The notes: generated by a model not told the origin, from the letters alone. 64,000 nt of DNA from Apodemus sylvaticus (GCF_947179515.1 NC_067495.1:27481913-27545912), one strand, 5' to 3'; positions 12,165 to 23,591 are shown, counted from the first letter of the stretch. Numbers and translations are program-made.

Positions 12165-12735
12165 ATAGTAGTAACTTTTCTACTGCTGTGATTTTTAAAA
12201 AGTCACAAGGGCAACTTATAAAAGTAAGTGTTTACTAGGCTGATGGTGTCTTGGGGATACATATCAAATGATTCCCAAGAAGGAAGGAGAGGGCCCTGAT
12301 CCTGGAAAGGTTTGATGCAGCAATGTTGGGGATTACCAGGACAGAGGAGTGGGAGGGGGGTGATCAGGGAACAGGCAGAGGGAAGAGGGCTTATGGGACT
12401 TATGGGGAGGGGGGAACCGGCAAAGGGAAAATCATTTGGAATGTAAACAAAGAATATAGAAAAAAAAAGATTCTGTCATAGTAGGAACAACGGCAGCAGA
12501 CACAGCACTGTGGCTGGAGCTGGATGATGATAACTTAGGTCCTGAACAGCAAGCAGGAAGCAATGAGCAAGTGCTAGCAATGGTGAGAGTCCTTAGCCTC
12601 TCAAAGCCTACTTCTAGTGATACACTTCCTTCATGAGGTCACACCTTGCAAACATCGCCAAAAAGCAGCACTAACTGGGGACCAAGAATTCAAAAGACAA
12701 AGTCTATGGTGCCCACCCTCTTTCATACTACCATA
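12165..12735 (+). mobile_element. Second copy of the unnamed rodent repeat, split by an L1
   Basis: The left part (12165-12256) and right part (12471-12735) match the start and end of the 11312-11645 repeat ('TACTGCTGTGAT', 'GGGCAACTTATAAAAG'; then 'CACTTCCTTCATGAGGTCACACC' region and 'GGGGACCAAGAATTCAAA'). The piece between them is L1 3' UTR, so the L1 inserted into this older repeat. Confidence 0.6.
12257..12470 (+). mobile_element. L1 3' UTR fragment
   Basis: It starts at 'TACATATCAAATGATTCCC', runs through 'GAGAGGGCCCTGATCCTGG' and the G-rich block, and ends with 'TGGAATGTAAACAAAG' and an A run. It is 5'-truncated. I could not find a convincing target-site duplication. Confidence 0.8.
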
Positions 12736-13558
12736 GCTTGGTTCTTGCCCCAGGTATACAGATGTGAAACCTTGGTATAAATATCTTCTTTTAGATATCC
12801 CACTGCTCATGTACAAAATGAGAGTTGCTTTGTTCTCAAATATGCACTTCACTACAAACAGCAGCATACAACCCTTAGAATAAATGAAGAAAATGTGAAA
12901 TACCTGAAATACGTAACTTGCCTTCTTGAATCTCCAAAGGGATACAGTGACTGTGGCTCTCACTGGAGCCTACTGGAGCTCCACCTCTTTATGGGCATGA
13001 AAACTGCTAACCTCTCAGATTTAACACTCCTGAGCTTTTTGCCTGCACCTTTTTGTTCATGTTGTTCTCTGTTACTGAACACTCTGGAAGCTGTAAGGCA
13101 CCCTGCTCCAGATCGATGTAGCAAGAAAGGAGGAGGCACAGTATTCAGTTACATACAATAATTTCAGTAGTTTATCCTTTCAGTAGCTTGAATTAAACTG
13201 CAAATGAACCCCAAATGGCATACCCTTTACTCACCAATATATACATCTCCAGAGATGGTATAGATGAAGCTTGTCCATCCTGGAAAAGGACATTGTATTC
13301 TTAGTGTGAAACATATATATATATATATAAAACATACACACATACATACATTTTGTCTCTATTACATGTATAAGCATATAGAATGGTAACAAAAGAAAAG
13401 GTTGAGTATGAAATATTTTCTTTTCTTTTAGCTATGTGTTTTAATACTTTAGTTCTGTGAACTACTTATTATATATATTACATATATGCATACTTTTCTC
13501 CTCTGTCTCTCATATACATGCATACACAGCATATGCACAAATAAACATTTGTATACTT
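12736..13558. other. No recognisable feature
   Basis: Unassigned sequence. A short (AT)n run sits at about 13313-13328. The last bases form the left target-site duplication of the next L1. Confidence 0.5.
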
Positions 13559-13572
13559 AAAGAACTTAGAGT
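13559..13572. repeat. Left target-site duplication of the 13.6-kb L1
   Basis: AAAGAACTTAGAGT, repeated exactly at 14973-14986 after the poly(A). The preceding 'CTT' gives a TT/AAAG cleavage site, as expected for the L1 endonuclease. Confidence 0.95.
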
Positions 13573-14713
13573 GGAGGATCAATGGAACAGGATTGAAGAT
13601 CCAGAAATGAACCCACACACCTATGGCCACTTGATCCTCGACAAAGAGGCTGAAAACATCCAATGGAAAAAAGATAGCCTTTTCAACAAATGCTGCTGGT
13701 TCAACTGGAGGTCAGCATGCAGAAGAATGCGAATTGATTCATCCTTGTCTCCTTGTACTAAGCTCAAATCCAAATGGATCAAGGACCTCCACATAAAGCC
13801 AGACACTCTGAAGCTAATAGAAAAGAAACTGGGGAAGACCCTTGAGGACATCGGTACAGGGAGAAAGTTTCTGAACAGAACACCAATAGCGTATGCTCTA
13901 AGAGCAAGAACTGACAAATGGGACCTCATAAAATTACAAAGTTTCTGTAAGGCAAAGGACACCATCAAGAGGACAAATCGGCAACCAACAAATTGGGAAA
14001 ATATCTTCACCAATCCTACATCAGATAGAGGGCTAATATCCAATATATATAAAGAACTCAAGAAGTTAGACTCCAGAAAACCGAACAACCCTATTAAAAA
14101 ATGGGGTACAGAATTAAACAAAGAATTCTCACCTGAAGAACTTCGGATGGCGGAGAAGCATCTTAAAAAATGCTCAACTTCATTAGTCATTAGGGAAATG
14201 CAAATCAAAACAACCCTAAGATTTCATCTTACACCAGTCAGAATGGCTAAAATTAAAAATTCAGGAGACAGCAGGTGTTGGAGAGAGTGTGGAGAAAGAG
14301 GAACACTCCTCCACTGCTGGTGGGGTTGCAAATTGGTACAACCACTCTGGAAAGCAGTCTGGCGGTTCCTCCGAAAACTGGGCACCTCACTTCCAGAAGA
14401 TCCTGCTATACCACTCCTGGGCATATACCCAGAAGACTCCCCACCATGTAATAAGGATACATGCTCTACTATGTTCATAGCAGCCCTATTTATAATTGCC
14501 AGAAGCTGGAAAGAACCCAGGTATCCCTCAACAGAAGAGTGGATGCAAAAAATGTGGTATATCTACACAATGGAGTACTATTCAGCCATTAGAAACAATG
14601 AATTCATGAAATTCTTAGGCAAATGGATGGAGCTAGAGAATATCATACTAAGTGAGGTAACCCAGACTCAAAAGGTGAATCATGGTATGCACTCACTAAT
14701 AAGTGGATATTAA
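13573..14713 (+). pseudogene. L1 ORF2 C-terminal remnant (partial ORF2p)
   Basis: About 380 codons of the ORF2p C-terminal region stay open to the normal TAA at 14711-14713. This part lies beyond the reverse-transcriptase core and includes the Cys/His-rich segment ('CWRECGERGTLLHCWWGC') and the end 'SLISGY'. The endonuclease and RT domains are absent through 5' truncation. The open frame extends upstream to an ATG at 13457 only because about 39 flanking codons happen to be open; that start is not an L1 start. No product of this piece is expected. Confidence 0.93.
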
Positions 14714-14972
14714 CCTAGAAAACTGGAATACCCAAAACATAATCCACACATCAAATGAGGTACAAGAAGAAAGGAGGAGTGGCCCCTGGTTCTGGAAAGA
14801 CTCAGTGAAACAGTATTCGGCAAAACCAGAACGGGGAAGTGGGAAGGGGTGGGTGGGAGGACAGGGGAAGAGAAGGGGGCTTACGGGACTTTCGGGGAGT
14901 GGGGGGGCTAGAAAAGGGATATCATTTGAAATGTAAATAAATTATATCGAATAAAAAAATTTAAAAAAAAAA
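13573..14972 (+). mobile_element. Young 5'-truncated L1 (1.4 kb)
   Basis: It holds the last third of ORF2, the G-rich 3' UTR, an AAATAAAT polyadenylation region and a poly(A) tail. Aligned to copy 1 (42055-43440) it keeps the same length from the start to the ORF2 stop and differs at only a few positions, so it belongs to the same young subfamily. The perfect 14-bp duplications support recent insertion. It lacks the promoter and ORF1 and is dead on arrival. Confidence 0.97.
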
Positions 14973-15085
14973 AAAGAACTTAGAGTCCTTGCTATTTAAA
15001 GGCCATCCAAAGTAGGTACTATACAGTTTCCTTTTTCAATACATCTGTTTGACAAAAGTTATAGTAACACATTCACTTTATTTCT

Positions 15086-15087
<2 letters not shown>

Positions 15088-15121
<34 letters not shown>
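15088..15121. repeat. (GT)n microsatellite
   Basis: About 17 perfect GT units next to a minus-strand B3-like SINE; on that strand it is the CA-rich SINE tail. Confidence 0.96.
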
Positions 15122-15123
<2 letters not shown>

Positions 15124-15250
15124 ACCAGGTACCGGAAGGGGACAACAGAACCTCTGGAGTTACAGGCATTTGTGATCTGGGTGCTGGGATCTGAACTATA
15201 GTCGTCCAAGAGCAATAAGTACTGTGAATGGTGGAGACACCCTCCAGCCT
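15122..15250 (-). mobile_element. B3-like SINE (B2 superfamily)
   Basis: Reverse complement of B3: 'CTCTGGAGTTACAGGCATTTG', 'GGGTGCTGGGATCTGAACT', then a diverged head ('AGAGCAATAAGTACTGTGAA'). Confidence 0.65.
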
Positions 15251-15918
15251 ACAGATGGTTTGTTACAGTTCTGTCACCATGTTATAAGCTATAGCACTCC
15301 AGTCTATCAGTCTAGCTTCATGTTCAGTTTGCTGTACTTCCAAGTAGGCTGAAGTGTGAATGATGATACCAGTGAAGCTTGTTTGGTTTTTTTAGTTGAG
15401 TTCTAGTTTTCAGTGAACACATTCCAGTTTCTATTTATTCTAAAAAAGTGCATATATCAATAACGTGTGCCATGTCCTAGAGGGTTCTGGAGATTGACCT
15501 AACTGGGTCATCATGGGAATGAAATATATGGACAAAGAGATGGGATGAGCTAATCTCAATAGAAGCAGTCTCTGCAGGGAAGCAGTCTTCCATCTCTAGA
15601 CTGGAAACAACCCAGGAGGTGGAAACTATTTTCTGCACAAACTCTTTATCATTTGCCCTTGACTCAGAAGGCTTTGCCATTCCTCGAAGCCTCACCCAAG
15701 GAAGGCTTTGCCGCTCGCATGCTGAGAGGCACTGAAGTCCTTGACATGGCTGTGCTCATGTCAACAATACCCATACAGTAAAGACTTTACTTGTTCTCTA
15801 CAAGGGAAGATCTAAAGCTTTTGGTGATTAACAGGTTTCAGATGGCCTGTAAGATCCCTGGAATTGTCCGCAGAAGTTTTCAAAAAACAAAGGATACTCT
15901 GACTTGTGAAGGTGCACA

Positions 15919-15968
15919 TGTGCACACCCTGGCTTTTCAAGGACCCTTGTTTCTTCCTAAAGGATGAT
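15919..15968. repeat. 50-bp direct repeat, copy A
   Basis: It matches 16406-16455 at roughly 45 of 50 positions ('TGTGCACACCCTGGCTTT' then 'AAGGACCCTTGTTTCTT' and 'GGATGAT'). Copy spacing is 487 bp. The block belongs to no repeat family I recognise. Confidence 0.85.
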
Positions 15969-15975
15969 ACTATGA

Positions 15976-16182
15976 CTCATGACGGAGGCCAGTGGTCAAC
16001 CTCAGGTGTCCTTCCTCAGGATTCATCTACCTTGCTGCGATTGGCTCTCTCACTGGAACCTAGAACTAGCAGTGCTAAGACCTGGGTGGCTAGCCAGCAA
16101 GCCCCAGGGATCTGTGTGCCTCTGACTCCCCAGGATGACATTTCAAACACAAACCACTACTTTTGGCTTTTCCTGAGATAGT
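15976..16182 (-). mobile_element. B4-type SINE
   Basis: Reverse complement of the B4 body: 'GGAGGCCAGTGGTCAACCTC', 'TTGGCTCTCTCACTGGAACC', 'GCTAGCCAGCAAGCCCCAGG'. The tRNA head is missing. It lies between the two 50-bp direct repeats. Confidence 0.65.
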
Positions 16183-16405
16183 ACAAGAGTGAATCTAAGC
16201 GACCTGAGAGCAATGTGGCCTTGTTCCCTTCCCTCATTTAGTGGTCCACCATTTTTATTGAATCTTTATTTTTGGTACATGCTGTGGGCACAGATAGACA
16301 TATCAGGAGGGTGCTGTCACTGGTAGTCAAGTGGGACAATGGAAGGGTGGAAGGACCCTCACAGATGCTGAAAACACATGCCAATAATCTATTACTCCAT
16401 TCTTG

Positions 16406-16455
16406 TGTGCACACCCTGGCTTTGTAAGGACCCTTGTTTCTTTCTAATGGATGAT
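16406..16455. repeat. 50-bp direct repeat, copy B
   Basis: Partner of 15919-15968. Differences are single substitutions; the flanks do not match. Confidence 0.85.
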
Positions 16456-17002
16456 CATCCCTTCTATTCATGCTCAGCTCAGTTAAAAACCTCTACCCTA
16501 CAATGAAACCCCTTTCCTCTCGGCTTTAAAAAGAAGGGTTTGGATTGGAAATGGTTAACATTTCTTCTGCTAAGTGCAGATGGCTTAAATTTCTTGTTTA
16601 TCTTGAGAAAAAAAGTAACACGTTATTTTAAGAATACTAAAGCATGGGCCCTCTAAACTGTAAATCTTTCTGTAAATCTCATTTTTACCCCAACATAAGT
16701 GGTGAGCAATTTGGTATTTATACCTTGGGGACTTTTGCCTTTTATGTACTACTTTTGCTTCAAAAGTAGAAAAAATTCAGTGCTGTGTTTTCAAAAGCTG
16801 TCCAGATCAGAACACAGAGCAGTAGTACATCCTGTCATGAATGTGTTCTTGTTCAAGTTCTCAATCCTCTCTTCACACTTTTAAGGCAGCTGAAAGGTAG
16901 TTCTTTCAAAAAATGTGCCAACACCCCCATTGTCCTCAGTTGCTCGGCTGAGGTCTTTATGTTGGCTTTTTAAAAATTATCCCCATGGTATTTCTCCTTC
17001 AG

Positions 17003-17137
17003 TCCCTGCTTCATCCTCCAAACAGATCACTTGGGTCTGTTTCCCCACCCCCTCCCCGCCCCCCCCCCACCTCCCTGCTTCCTCCTTTAAACAGATCACT
17101 TGGGTCTGTTTCCCCACCCCCTCCCCGCCCCCTCACC
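17003..17137. repeat. Two-copy 69-bp tandem repeat
   Basis: Units at 17003-17071 and 17072-17137 share 'AAACAGATCACTTGGGTCTG' and 'TTTCCCCACCCCCTCCCCGC'. The CACCC/GC-box-like content could bind Sp1/KLF-class factors. The first unit has a longer C run. Confidence 0.93.
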
Positions 17138-17140
17138 CCC

Positions 17141-17148
17141 GCTATAAA
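17141..17148 (+). promoter_or_regulatory. TATA-box-like element
   Basis: The sequence CTATAAAAAT lies directly after the duplicated C-rich units. A start site near 17170 would be expected if it is used. Support is sequence context only. Confidence 0.4.
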
Positions 17149-17575
17149 AATCCATTCTGGCAAACCCCTGAAGGACAATGTGTGTGCTTCAATGAGCTGC
17201 CAAGTGAATGTTCTACGTGCATGTATCTGGTTTTGCTTCTCATTAAAGTAGTCTACTAGGTTACAGAGTGTTTTTGCTCAGTATTACACAATTCACGTTG
17301 CACAAAACATTAGAGCTAGCAGAACAGGAGCAGTCAAGCAATCTCCCCTTTATCGTCTTTGCAGCAAAATGTCTACCTATGTGTGCTATTAATCTTTGTT
17401 TCATTTATAGAGAGCACTATTTCTTAGGGCTGCCAAAAGGAAAATAGATGTCAAATAGTATAAATGAATGCATACTATATGTTTAAGAAGAAACATATTT
17501 TGTTCAAATTACTCTTTTGATAAAAGCAGGATTGCATCAGCCAAGGGTTCTCCTCTGGGCAATTTTGCTTTGGTT

Positions 17576-17722
17576 TGAATTTTCAAGACATGGTTTCTCT
17601 GTGTAGCCTTAGCTGTCCTGGATCTGCCTTTGTAGACCAGGCTGGCCTCAAACTCACAGAGATCCTCTTTTCTCTGCATTCCAAGCGCTGGGATTAAAGG
17701 TGTGAAGCACCACCACTGCCCT
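17576..17722 (-). mobile_element. Older B1 SINE
   Basis: Complement of B1 with the older 'CTCACAGAGATCC' signature and 'GCTGGGATTAAAGGTGTGAA'. It carries more changes than the B1 at 4559. Confidence 0.9.
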
Positions 17723-18561
17723 CCTTCCTCTGTGAAATGTTCAGGTCCATCTGTCCTTCCTTCCTTCCTTCAACTCTTCTCTCACTTTTGTGCCCTGCAC
17801 TAAAAATTGATGCCACTCTCAAATTTTTGTCATTCTATCAGAAGTCATACAATTTCCCCCTTTACCCCCCCAAAAGAAAAAACCATGGTGGCCACTCTAC
17901 TGTCTCTTTGCAGCTGGGAAGATCTTCCTTTGGGAAATGACAAATAAAATGTGCTGAGATGAAGATCATATTTTTCTTCTAGTCCCTGCAGACAGTTAAG
18001 TCAGCAACACATACAACTCCGATCTCCTTTCAGTCCTAACATAAAACAAATGTACAATGTGGGTTTTAAATATGTAAATCATTTTCTGTGGCATTCACTC
18101 TATTTCCAGGGAGGTTCTTAATTCTTAAAAAAATATCCCTAGTGAGAGATTCCTTAGCCTACATTCCTGGGCTTGAGCCAGACCATATTTCTCCTGATTC
18201 ATTAGAAGCTCATAATTCCAGTGAATTTATAACTACTCTTATGCATGTATGTGGAGAAAGAAGTAGAAAAACATGGCCAGCTGACACACCAAATTCCTAA
18301 CAGAAGTCAGCTTAGAGAGGGCCAAGGGGCTAAGAAGAGAACATACCTATCCCCACACTTGGGCTTACAATGTCCACCAGACTCCAAAGCAGCTCTGATC
18401 CCAGGAGCCTGCATGGAACATCTCAACTTCCTCAGGTAACTCCTCCTCTCTAGACCTGACACCTGGCCTTCTGGGATCAGAGGCAGAACTGCCTGGTCCT
18501 CTCCTACCCTCTTCTTCCAAACAAACTAATTTTAAAAAAAAAAGTTTGCTTTGAAATAATT
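17723..18561. other. No recognisable feature
   Basis: Unassigned sequence with a short TTCC run near 17756-17770. Open frames are at most 70 codons and match nothing recognisable. Confidence 0.45.
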
Positions 18562-18628
18562 TCAGGCAGTGGTGGCGCAGGAATTTAGTTCTAGCACTTG
18601 GGAGATAGAGGCAGGAGAGTTACTGTCT
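18562..18628 (+). mobile_element. B1 5' fragment
   Basis: 'CAGTGGTGGCGCAGGAATTTA' and 'TAGCACTTGGGAGATAGAGG' match the first half of B1. The rest is lost. Confidence 0.7.
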
Positions 18629-18715
18629 ATTTTTGCTTAGGTTTCCCCAAAGCCAACACACTATCTGACAAGCTTTATTATTCTTTGGCTGTAAAATAGT
18701 ATGTTCCTTTCAAAC

Positions 18716-18740
18716 ACCCCCCCCACCCCCCCCCCCCACT
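18716..18740. repeat. C-rich homopolymer tract
   Basis: A run of C broken by a single A. Confidence 0.9.
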
Positions 18741-19374
18741 GAACACCTAGCACTTAGGAGATTTTTTTTAAACAAATTTTAGCTCACTTTTCTTTACATG
18801 CCTTTCCTTTCTACTTTGCTCAACATCTTTGCAGGTCAGCATTTCTATGAGGTTGTGTGCTGGGCCTAAAATGGACCCATGGAAGCCACAACACCAAACC
18901 TAAGTGCTCTCTGCTCTCCTCTTGGATTATAAAATACACTAAGCCAAGAGTTTCACGATCACTGTATCCACACCATAGTCAAGAATTCTGCATATTAGAA
19001 CTGTCTCTCAAACATTGTATTCATGTATAAAACTGTCAAGAAAATAAAACAAAACAACTTACAATAGCATCAACAAGAACCTCATGGTACCTAGAATTGT
19101 GTTTTCCCCTGAATATTGTAATTTAGAATAGCTGACATTAAGCTATTCTACTGATCACATAGCAACTGACAGCTCACAATGAAACATAATGCAGAAATAA
19201 ATAGTTAATGCCATTATAACTAAATTATAACGTATAATTAACATAAATGGCAAGAGGAAGAGAAGTCACTAAAGGACCATTAATTGGTTGGATATGAAAC
19301 AAAATGGTGGGTGAAAATCACAGTGTGAGTGATACCGGGCTGGTCATTATCTCACCTCAACATTTACCTTCCTA

Positions 19375-19500
19375 ATGGATCTTGAACAACTTATAAAATC
19401 TCTCTGTCCCTCATTTTCCTCACTGAAAAAAATGGGATAATCATCCTGGCTCACTCGATTAGGAGGCTTATAAGGTTTATACAGGAAGAGCTTTAGAAAA
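19375..19500 (+). mobile_element. MIR SINE
   Basis: The MIR core is readable: 'CTTGAACAACTTATAAAATC', 'TCTGTCCCTCATTTTCCTCA', then 'AAAATGGGATAATCATCC'. This family predates rodents. Confidence 0.8.
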
Positions 19501-19506
19501 CCAAGC

Positions 19507-19602
19507 AGAGCCAGATGGATCTTTGTGAGTTCCAGGCCAGCCTGGTTTGCATAGTAATTTCCAGAACAGCCAGGACTATATTATAAGACTCTGCCACCAA
19601 AA
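19507..19602 (+). mobile_element. B1 3' fragment
   Basis: 'GTGAGTTCCAGGCCAGCCTGG' region and 'CCAGAACAGCCAGGACTATA' match the second half of B1; the first half is absent. Confidence 0.75.
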
Positions 19603-19747
19603 TTGTTCCATTTAAATCATTAAAATACAGTGTGAAGTACGAATGTATTAAGTACTAGATCTAGTCATTCTGCAATCTATACTTTAAAACATCGTGTTTC
19701 ACAGGAAGTGATACTAGTTTACTGGTCAATTGAAAATAATTTCAAAA

Positions 19748-19838
19748 AGTGGGCTGCGGGATGTGGCTCCATGATAGAATAGGCCTATGTCTCTGGATTT
19801 CAACCCTACCACCACAAAGAAAAAAAAATGCAAAGAAA
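19748..19838 (+). mobile_element. ID-like SINE
   Basis: 'GCTGCGGGATGTGGCTCCATG' region resembles a diverged ID head, followed by 'CCTACCACCACAAAG' and an A-rich tail. Confidence 0.5.
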
Positions 19839-20363
19839 ACTAACTGCAGAAAAGTAAAACAACAAAACACCCCGTAATGTTGAAAACATTTCCATGAAAT
19901 TGGGTCGGGTAATAAAGATTAAAGAAATGACAGAATGTACCAACCATAAAAGAACAGATTAAGAACTTAATGATGATGTTTATTTATTACAAGATAGGAA
20001 TAGCACAAAAAAGTGAGGTGTAAAAGGAGAAGATATTTGTAATGCAAATAAGTGACAATGACTTGAACTTGGAACAGACAGAGTTGTTATAAAGCAATAT
20101 GAAAAACAGATACAGCTCACCCAAATTAAAATTAAAACAATAGAAAATATTTTGCTGCATAAGCTTATATTTCTGCCTCTGGTTCATGTTCATCAGTGCT
20201 TGGAAGACTAATTGGTTTATATGAATAACTGTTAAATGGATGCTGCCATTATGAGGGAAGGTATGATCAAGTACTCTAATGCTCTACTCCTAAGCACTTT
20301 GCCAGGCTCTATACTTAGTAACAGTATACTAGAATACTTAATTCACTTCAATTAACAATCACA

Positions 20364-20527
20364 ATTGCTGGGCCGTGGTGGTGCACGCCTGTAATCCCAG
20401 CACTCTGGGAGGCAGAGGCAGGTAGATTTCTGAGTTCGAGGCCAGCCTTGTCTACAGAGTGAGTTCCAGGACATCCAGGGTTATACAGAGAAATCCTGTC
20501 TCGAACCCCCCCCCCCAAAAAAAATAC
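20364..20527 (+). mobile_element. B1 SINE
   Basis: Full-length B1 on the plus strand: 'GGGCCGTGGTGGTGCACGCC', 'GAGTTCGAGGCCAGCC', 'TCCTGTCTCGAA', followed by a C run and an A tail. Flanking repeats are weak, so the insertion site is not pinned to the base. Confidence 0.93.
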
Positions 20528-20753
20528 AATTACAGGAATGACCACAGGCCAAATTGAGTATTTGATATAGTGAGTAAAAATTTTACTTTATCTTTAATAA
20601 CCCCTCAATATACAATTCTACATGTGTTATTCATATTTGGGGGCCCCTTGTTAACAGCAGAGACACTGTAGGAAGACAAACACGAGTCAGTCTGAGAGAC
20701 CCTTGTGTGTTTTGCTAGGTTTTTTTCAAATCGTTAAAGAATATCACAATGAG

Positions 20754-20836
20754 CTGGGGATGTGGTTCAGTGCTAAAGCATTTGTCTGTCATGCATGATA
20801 TCCTGAGTTCCAGCCTCAGTATGGAAAATAGGTCAT
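20754..20836 (+). mobile_element. ID-like SINE
   Basis: 'GAGCTGGGGATGTGGTTCAG' and 'CTGAGTTCCAGCCTCAGTA' correspond to the tRNA-derived ID body. It is an old copy and not the BC1-like rat type. Confidence 0.7.
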
Positions 20837-20929
20837 AAATTAGAGTGGAGGAAATCATTACTCATTTTTGAGCCACTGGCCATTTAAAAACTGGCTTATA
20901 CTTTGCACAGAAACAGAAGTTGTGTTCTG

Positions 20930-21375
20930 GTTTTTCTAATTTCATTTCTGTTGCTGTACTAAAAACAATCTGGCAAAAAGCAGTCTGGGAAAGAAAGGGT
21001 ATATATGGCTTAGAGTTACAGGTTAGAGTCCATCATTTCAGGGAAGTTACAAAGGCAGGAATTTAAAACCCTAGTTGCATCACCCTCACAGTCAAGACCA
21101 GAAACAAACAAAAAGGCATACGCTGCCTGCCTACCTGCCTGCCTGCTTGCTTGCTCTGAGCTGGCTTTCTTCATTCTTACAAAGCACACAGTCCAGCCCA
21201 TGAAATGGTGCTGCTCACATTCAGGATAGGTCTATTCACTTCAATTAACAATCAAGGCAATCCCTCATAGACATGCTCACAGACAATCCGATCTAAATAA
21301 TTTATCATTGATATGCTCTTGCCAGGTGATTTCAGGTCGTGGCAAGTTGACAGCTAAAGCAAACCAGCACAATGG
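20930..21375 (+). mobile_element. Dispersed rodent repeat, family not named
   Basis: The start ('ATTTCTGTTGCTGTACTAAA') and the end ('CAAGTTGACAGCTAAAGC', 'AACCAGCACAATGG') follow a common rodent repeat whose complementary-strand end appears at 57218 ('CAACTTGACACCA'). A short TGCC/TGCT run (about 21124-21157) lies inside. Family name withheld. Confidence 0.5.
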
Positions 21376-22175
21376 TGAACTCTAAGATGATCCCATGATT
21401 CCTGCCTCCTGGTGTTGTCATATTAATAATAAAAATCCAAACCCACATTTCTGAGTGTGACCTGCACCTAGTGGCTTACTTAAGGTGAGTACAAAAAAAA
21501 AATAAGAGGGTATGGCTTTTGAGATTGTATGGCTTTCTCCTTTGCTCCCCCACATGCATGCTTTGATGAAACCAAAGGCCATGCGAGCCATCCTATGGAG
21601 AGGCTCAAGTAGCATGGAACAAGGAACAGTCTTGAACCACTGAAGCCTGCCAACTATCACATGATCATGAGTTTGCAAGAGTCTCCTTCCCATCACAGCT
21701 GACAACAAGGATGTTGGCTGATACCTGCGTTACAGCTTTGTAATAGTGCCTAGGCCAGAGAACACAGCCATGGTTATGAGATTATACAAATAGATTTAAA
21801 AGCACTAAGTTCCAGATTGATTTGTCATACAGCCACATAGGTAACTGGGCCTACATGTAGGACAGGAGCCTACAAATGAAATAAGTCATACAAAAGGTAA
21901 GTGATTTAAGCATGTTATTGGGGCCAGAAAATCATGCATTCCTTCATGGCCAGGCAAGATAGGGGCTGTGACTTGTTAGACAGTGTTGTTCAACATGAGA
22001 ACAGATAGCTACAAAAGGAAGAGGTATCTTCTCTCAACATATATAATTTGTTCATGAGTGTTTAAGCATATTTCACATACATAGGTAACTTGTATAATAA
22101 AATTCACCTAAAGATAAACTATATAGTTTGGTATTAATCTTTAGTATTTCTAGTATGACTTTCAACATTACAATT

Positions 22176-22176
<1 letters not shown>
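21376..22176. other. No recognisable feature
   Basis: Unassigned sequence, increasingly AT-rich towards the TA microsatellite. Confidence 0.45.
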
Positions 22177-22230
<54 letters not shown>

Positions 22231-22246
22231 TGTGTGTGTGTGTGTA
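22177..22246. repeat. (TA)n-(GT)n compound microsatellite
   Basis: About 24 TA units (22179-22227) followed by about 8 GT units. Confidence 0.96.
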
Positions 22247-22504
22247 CTATATAAATATGATATATATTGAATTATTGAGGACTTGGGGTAGAAAATACCT
22301 GATTTTTCTTTCTCAACAACTTATTGCGTATGCTTTCATCATCGGTGTCATCATCATCTTTACTCTCATAATTATCAAGCACTATAAAACAGCAGAATGC
22401 TGTAATCAAATGTTTCTGTGCCACGAACCTTAGTTATCCTTTGGAAAAATGGAATGTGCTCTTATTAAATAAAAGGACATATTAGGAAATGCTATGAGAA
22501 AAGT

Positions 22505-22533
22505 TTTATTTATTTATTTATTTATTTATTTAT
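22505..22533. repeat. (TTTA)n microsatellite
   Basis: Seven TTTA units. A purine-rich stretch follows at about 22617-22676. Confidence 0.92.
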
Positions 22534-23099
22534 AAAGGCAGGTTTATTGGGATGCTGCTCTCAAGCAATCAAATTTATTGGCCCCAAGGACTGAGTCCAG
22601 GGAAGTTGCCATTGGGAAGGGGGGAGGGGAGGGAGAGAAAAAGAGAAGGGGAGCACACAGAGAGAGGAGGAGCAGTAAGTTTTAACAGCAGCAAATTTAC
22701 AACAGTAAAATGTATAGTAATGTATTAGTTACATTAAAAATTTACCTGAAGGCATCCTAATGTGATTTATTAGTACACAATATTGAAATCCACTTTTACA
22801 TCTGAATGGCAAAGAACTGGCTCTTTTCCTTTCCCTTCCCATCCAAGTCAAATACAGAAGCTGATGTGTACTGACATTGTTTTAGATGCTATATTAGCTT
22901 CCCATTGTTACTGCAAGAATCATGCTAACATTACTCTGCTTCTAAGTCATAGCTCCTCTTTCTCTGACTGTCCTGATGACAACATGCCCACCTGGATTAT
23001 CTAGGCTAATCATTCACCATTAGTTGGTTTCTATATCTGTAGCAATACTAAGGCAATCTGATTTTAAAAAACAAAATTAACTTTGGCTCATGATTTAGA

Positions 23100-23300
23100 A
23101 AAATGTTTCTCAACCTGTAGATTGTGACCCCTTTGGCGCACCTCTAGCTCCAAAAATATTTGCATTGTGATTCATAGCCTAGCAAAATTACAGTTAAAAA
23201 GTAGCAATGAAAATAATTTTATGGTTGGGGGGGTCGCCATAACATGAGGAACTGAATTAAAGGGTTGCAGCATTAGTAAGGTGGAGAACTACTTGTTTAG
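23100..23300 (+). mobile_element. URR1-type hAT DNA transposon remnant
   Basis: 'TTCTCAACCTGTAGATTGTG' at the left is matched by its complement near 'AGGTGGAGAACTAC' at the right, giving short terminal inverted repeats. Between them 'CAAAATTACAGTTA.AAAGTAGCAATGAAAATAATTTTATGGTTGGGG' style text, with a gap, matches the non-autonomous rodent element URR1. No transposase is encoded. Confidence 0.75.
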
Positions 23301-23591
23301 AGATCTTAGTCCATGGCCACCTTAGGCCATGTCCCTCCTGGGCTTATATGAGGTAGTAAAACATGGTGAACATGAATGGGAGAGGAAGCATCTCACTTCA
23401 TAGCAGCCAAAACTGAAAATACATAAAAAGAAAGAAGGCCTCAGTACCTCCCTCAAGGGAACATCCCCAAAGACCTAACCTCCCTTAGGTATATCCTTCC
23501 AGAGTTGCCTCCAAAGCACCATAGTGTAAGTACCAAGCCTTCAATACATAGATCCAAACCATAGAACCCTCCCTACTTGCCAAGTGCCCCC

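Larger units (their letters stand above)
16915..17262 (+). mobile_element. Possible solo LTR or orphan promoter
   Basis: The order is a duplicated C-rich enhancer-like unit (17003-17137), a TATA box (17141-17148) and an ATTAAA polyadenylation-type signal at about 17242, within some 250 bp. That compact layout is what the U3-R region of a retroviral or MaLR LTR looks like. No internal retroviral sequence is adjacent. A cellular promoter remnant is the alternative. Edges are guesses. Confidence 0.35.

Noticed and set aside
12257..12470. Target-site duplication for this L1 fragment (AAATGATTC against AAAAGATTC)
   Set aside because: The left match lies inside L1 sequence and the similarity is short, so it is not a credible duplication.
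13457..13572. Upstream ATG extending the ORF2 fragment at 13.6 kb
   Set aside because: The target-site duplication at 13559-13572 shows that this part is genomic flank; the open frame is accidental.
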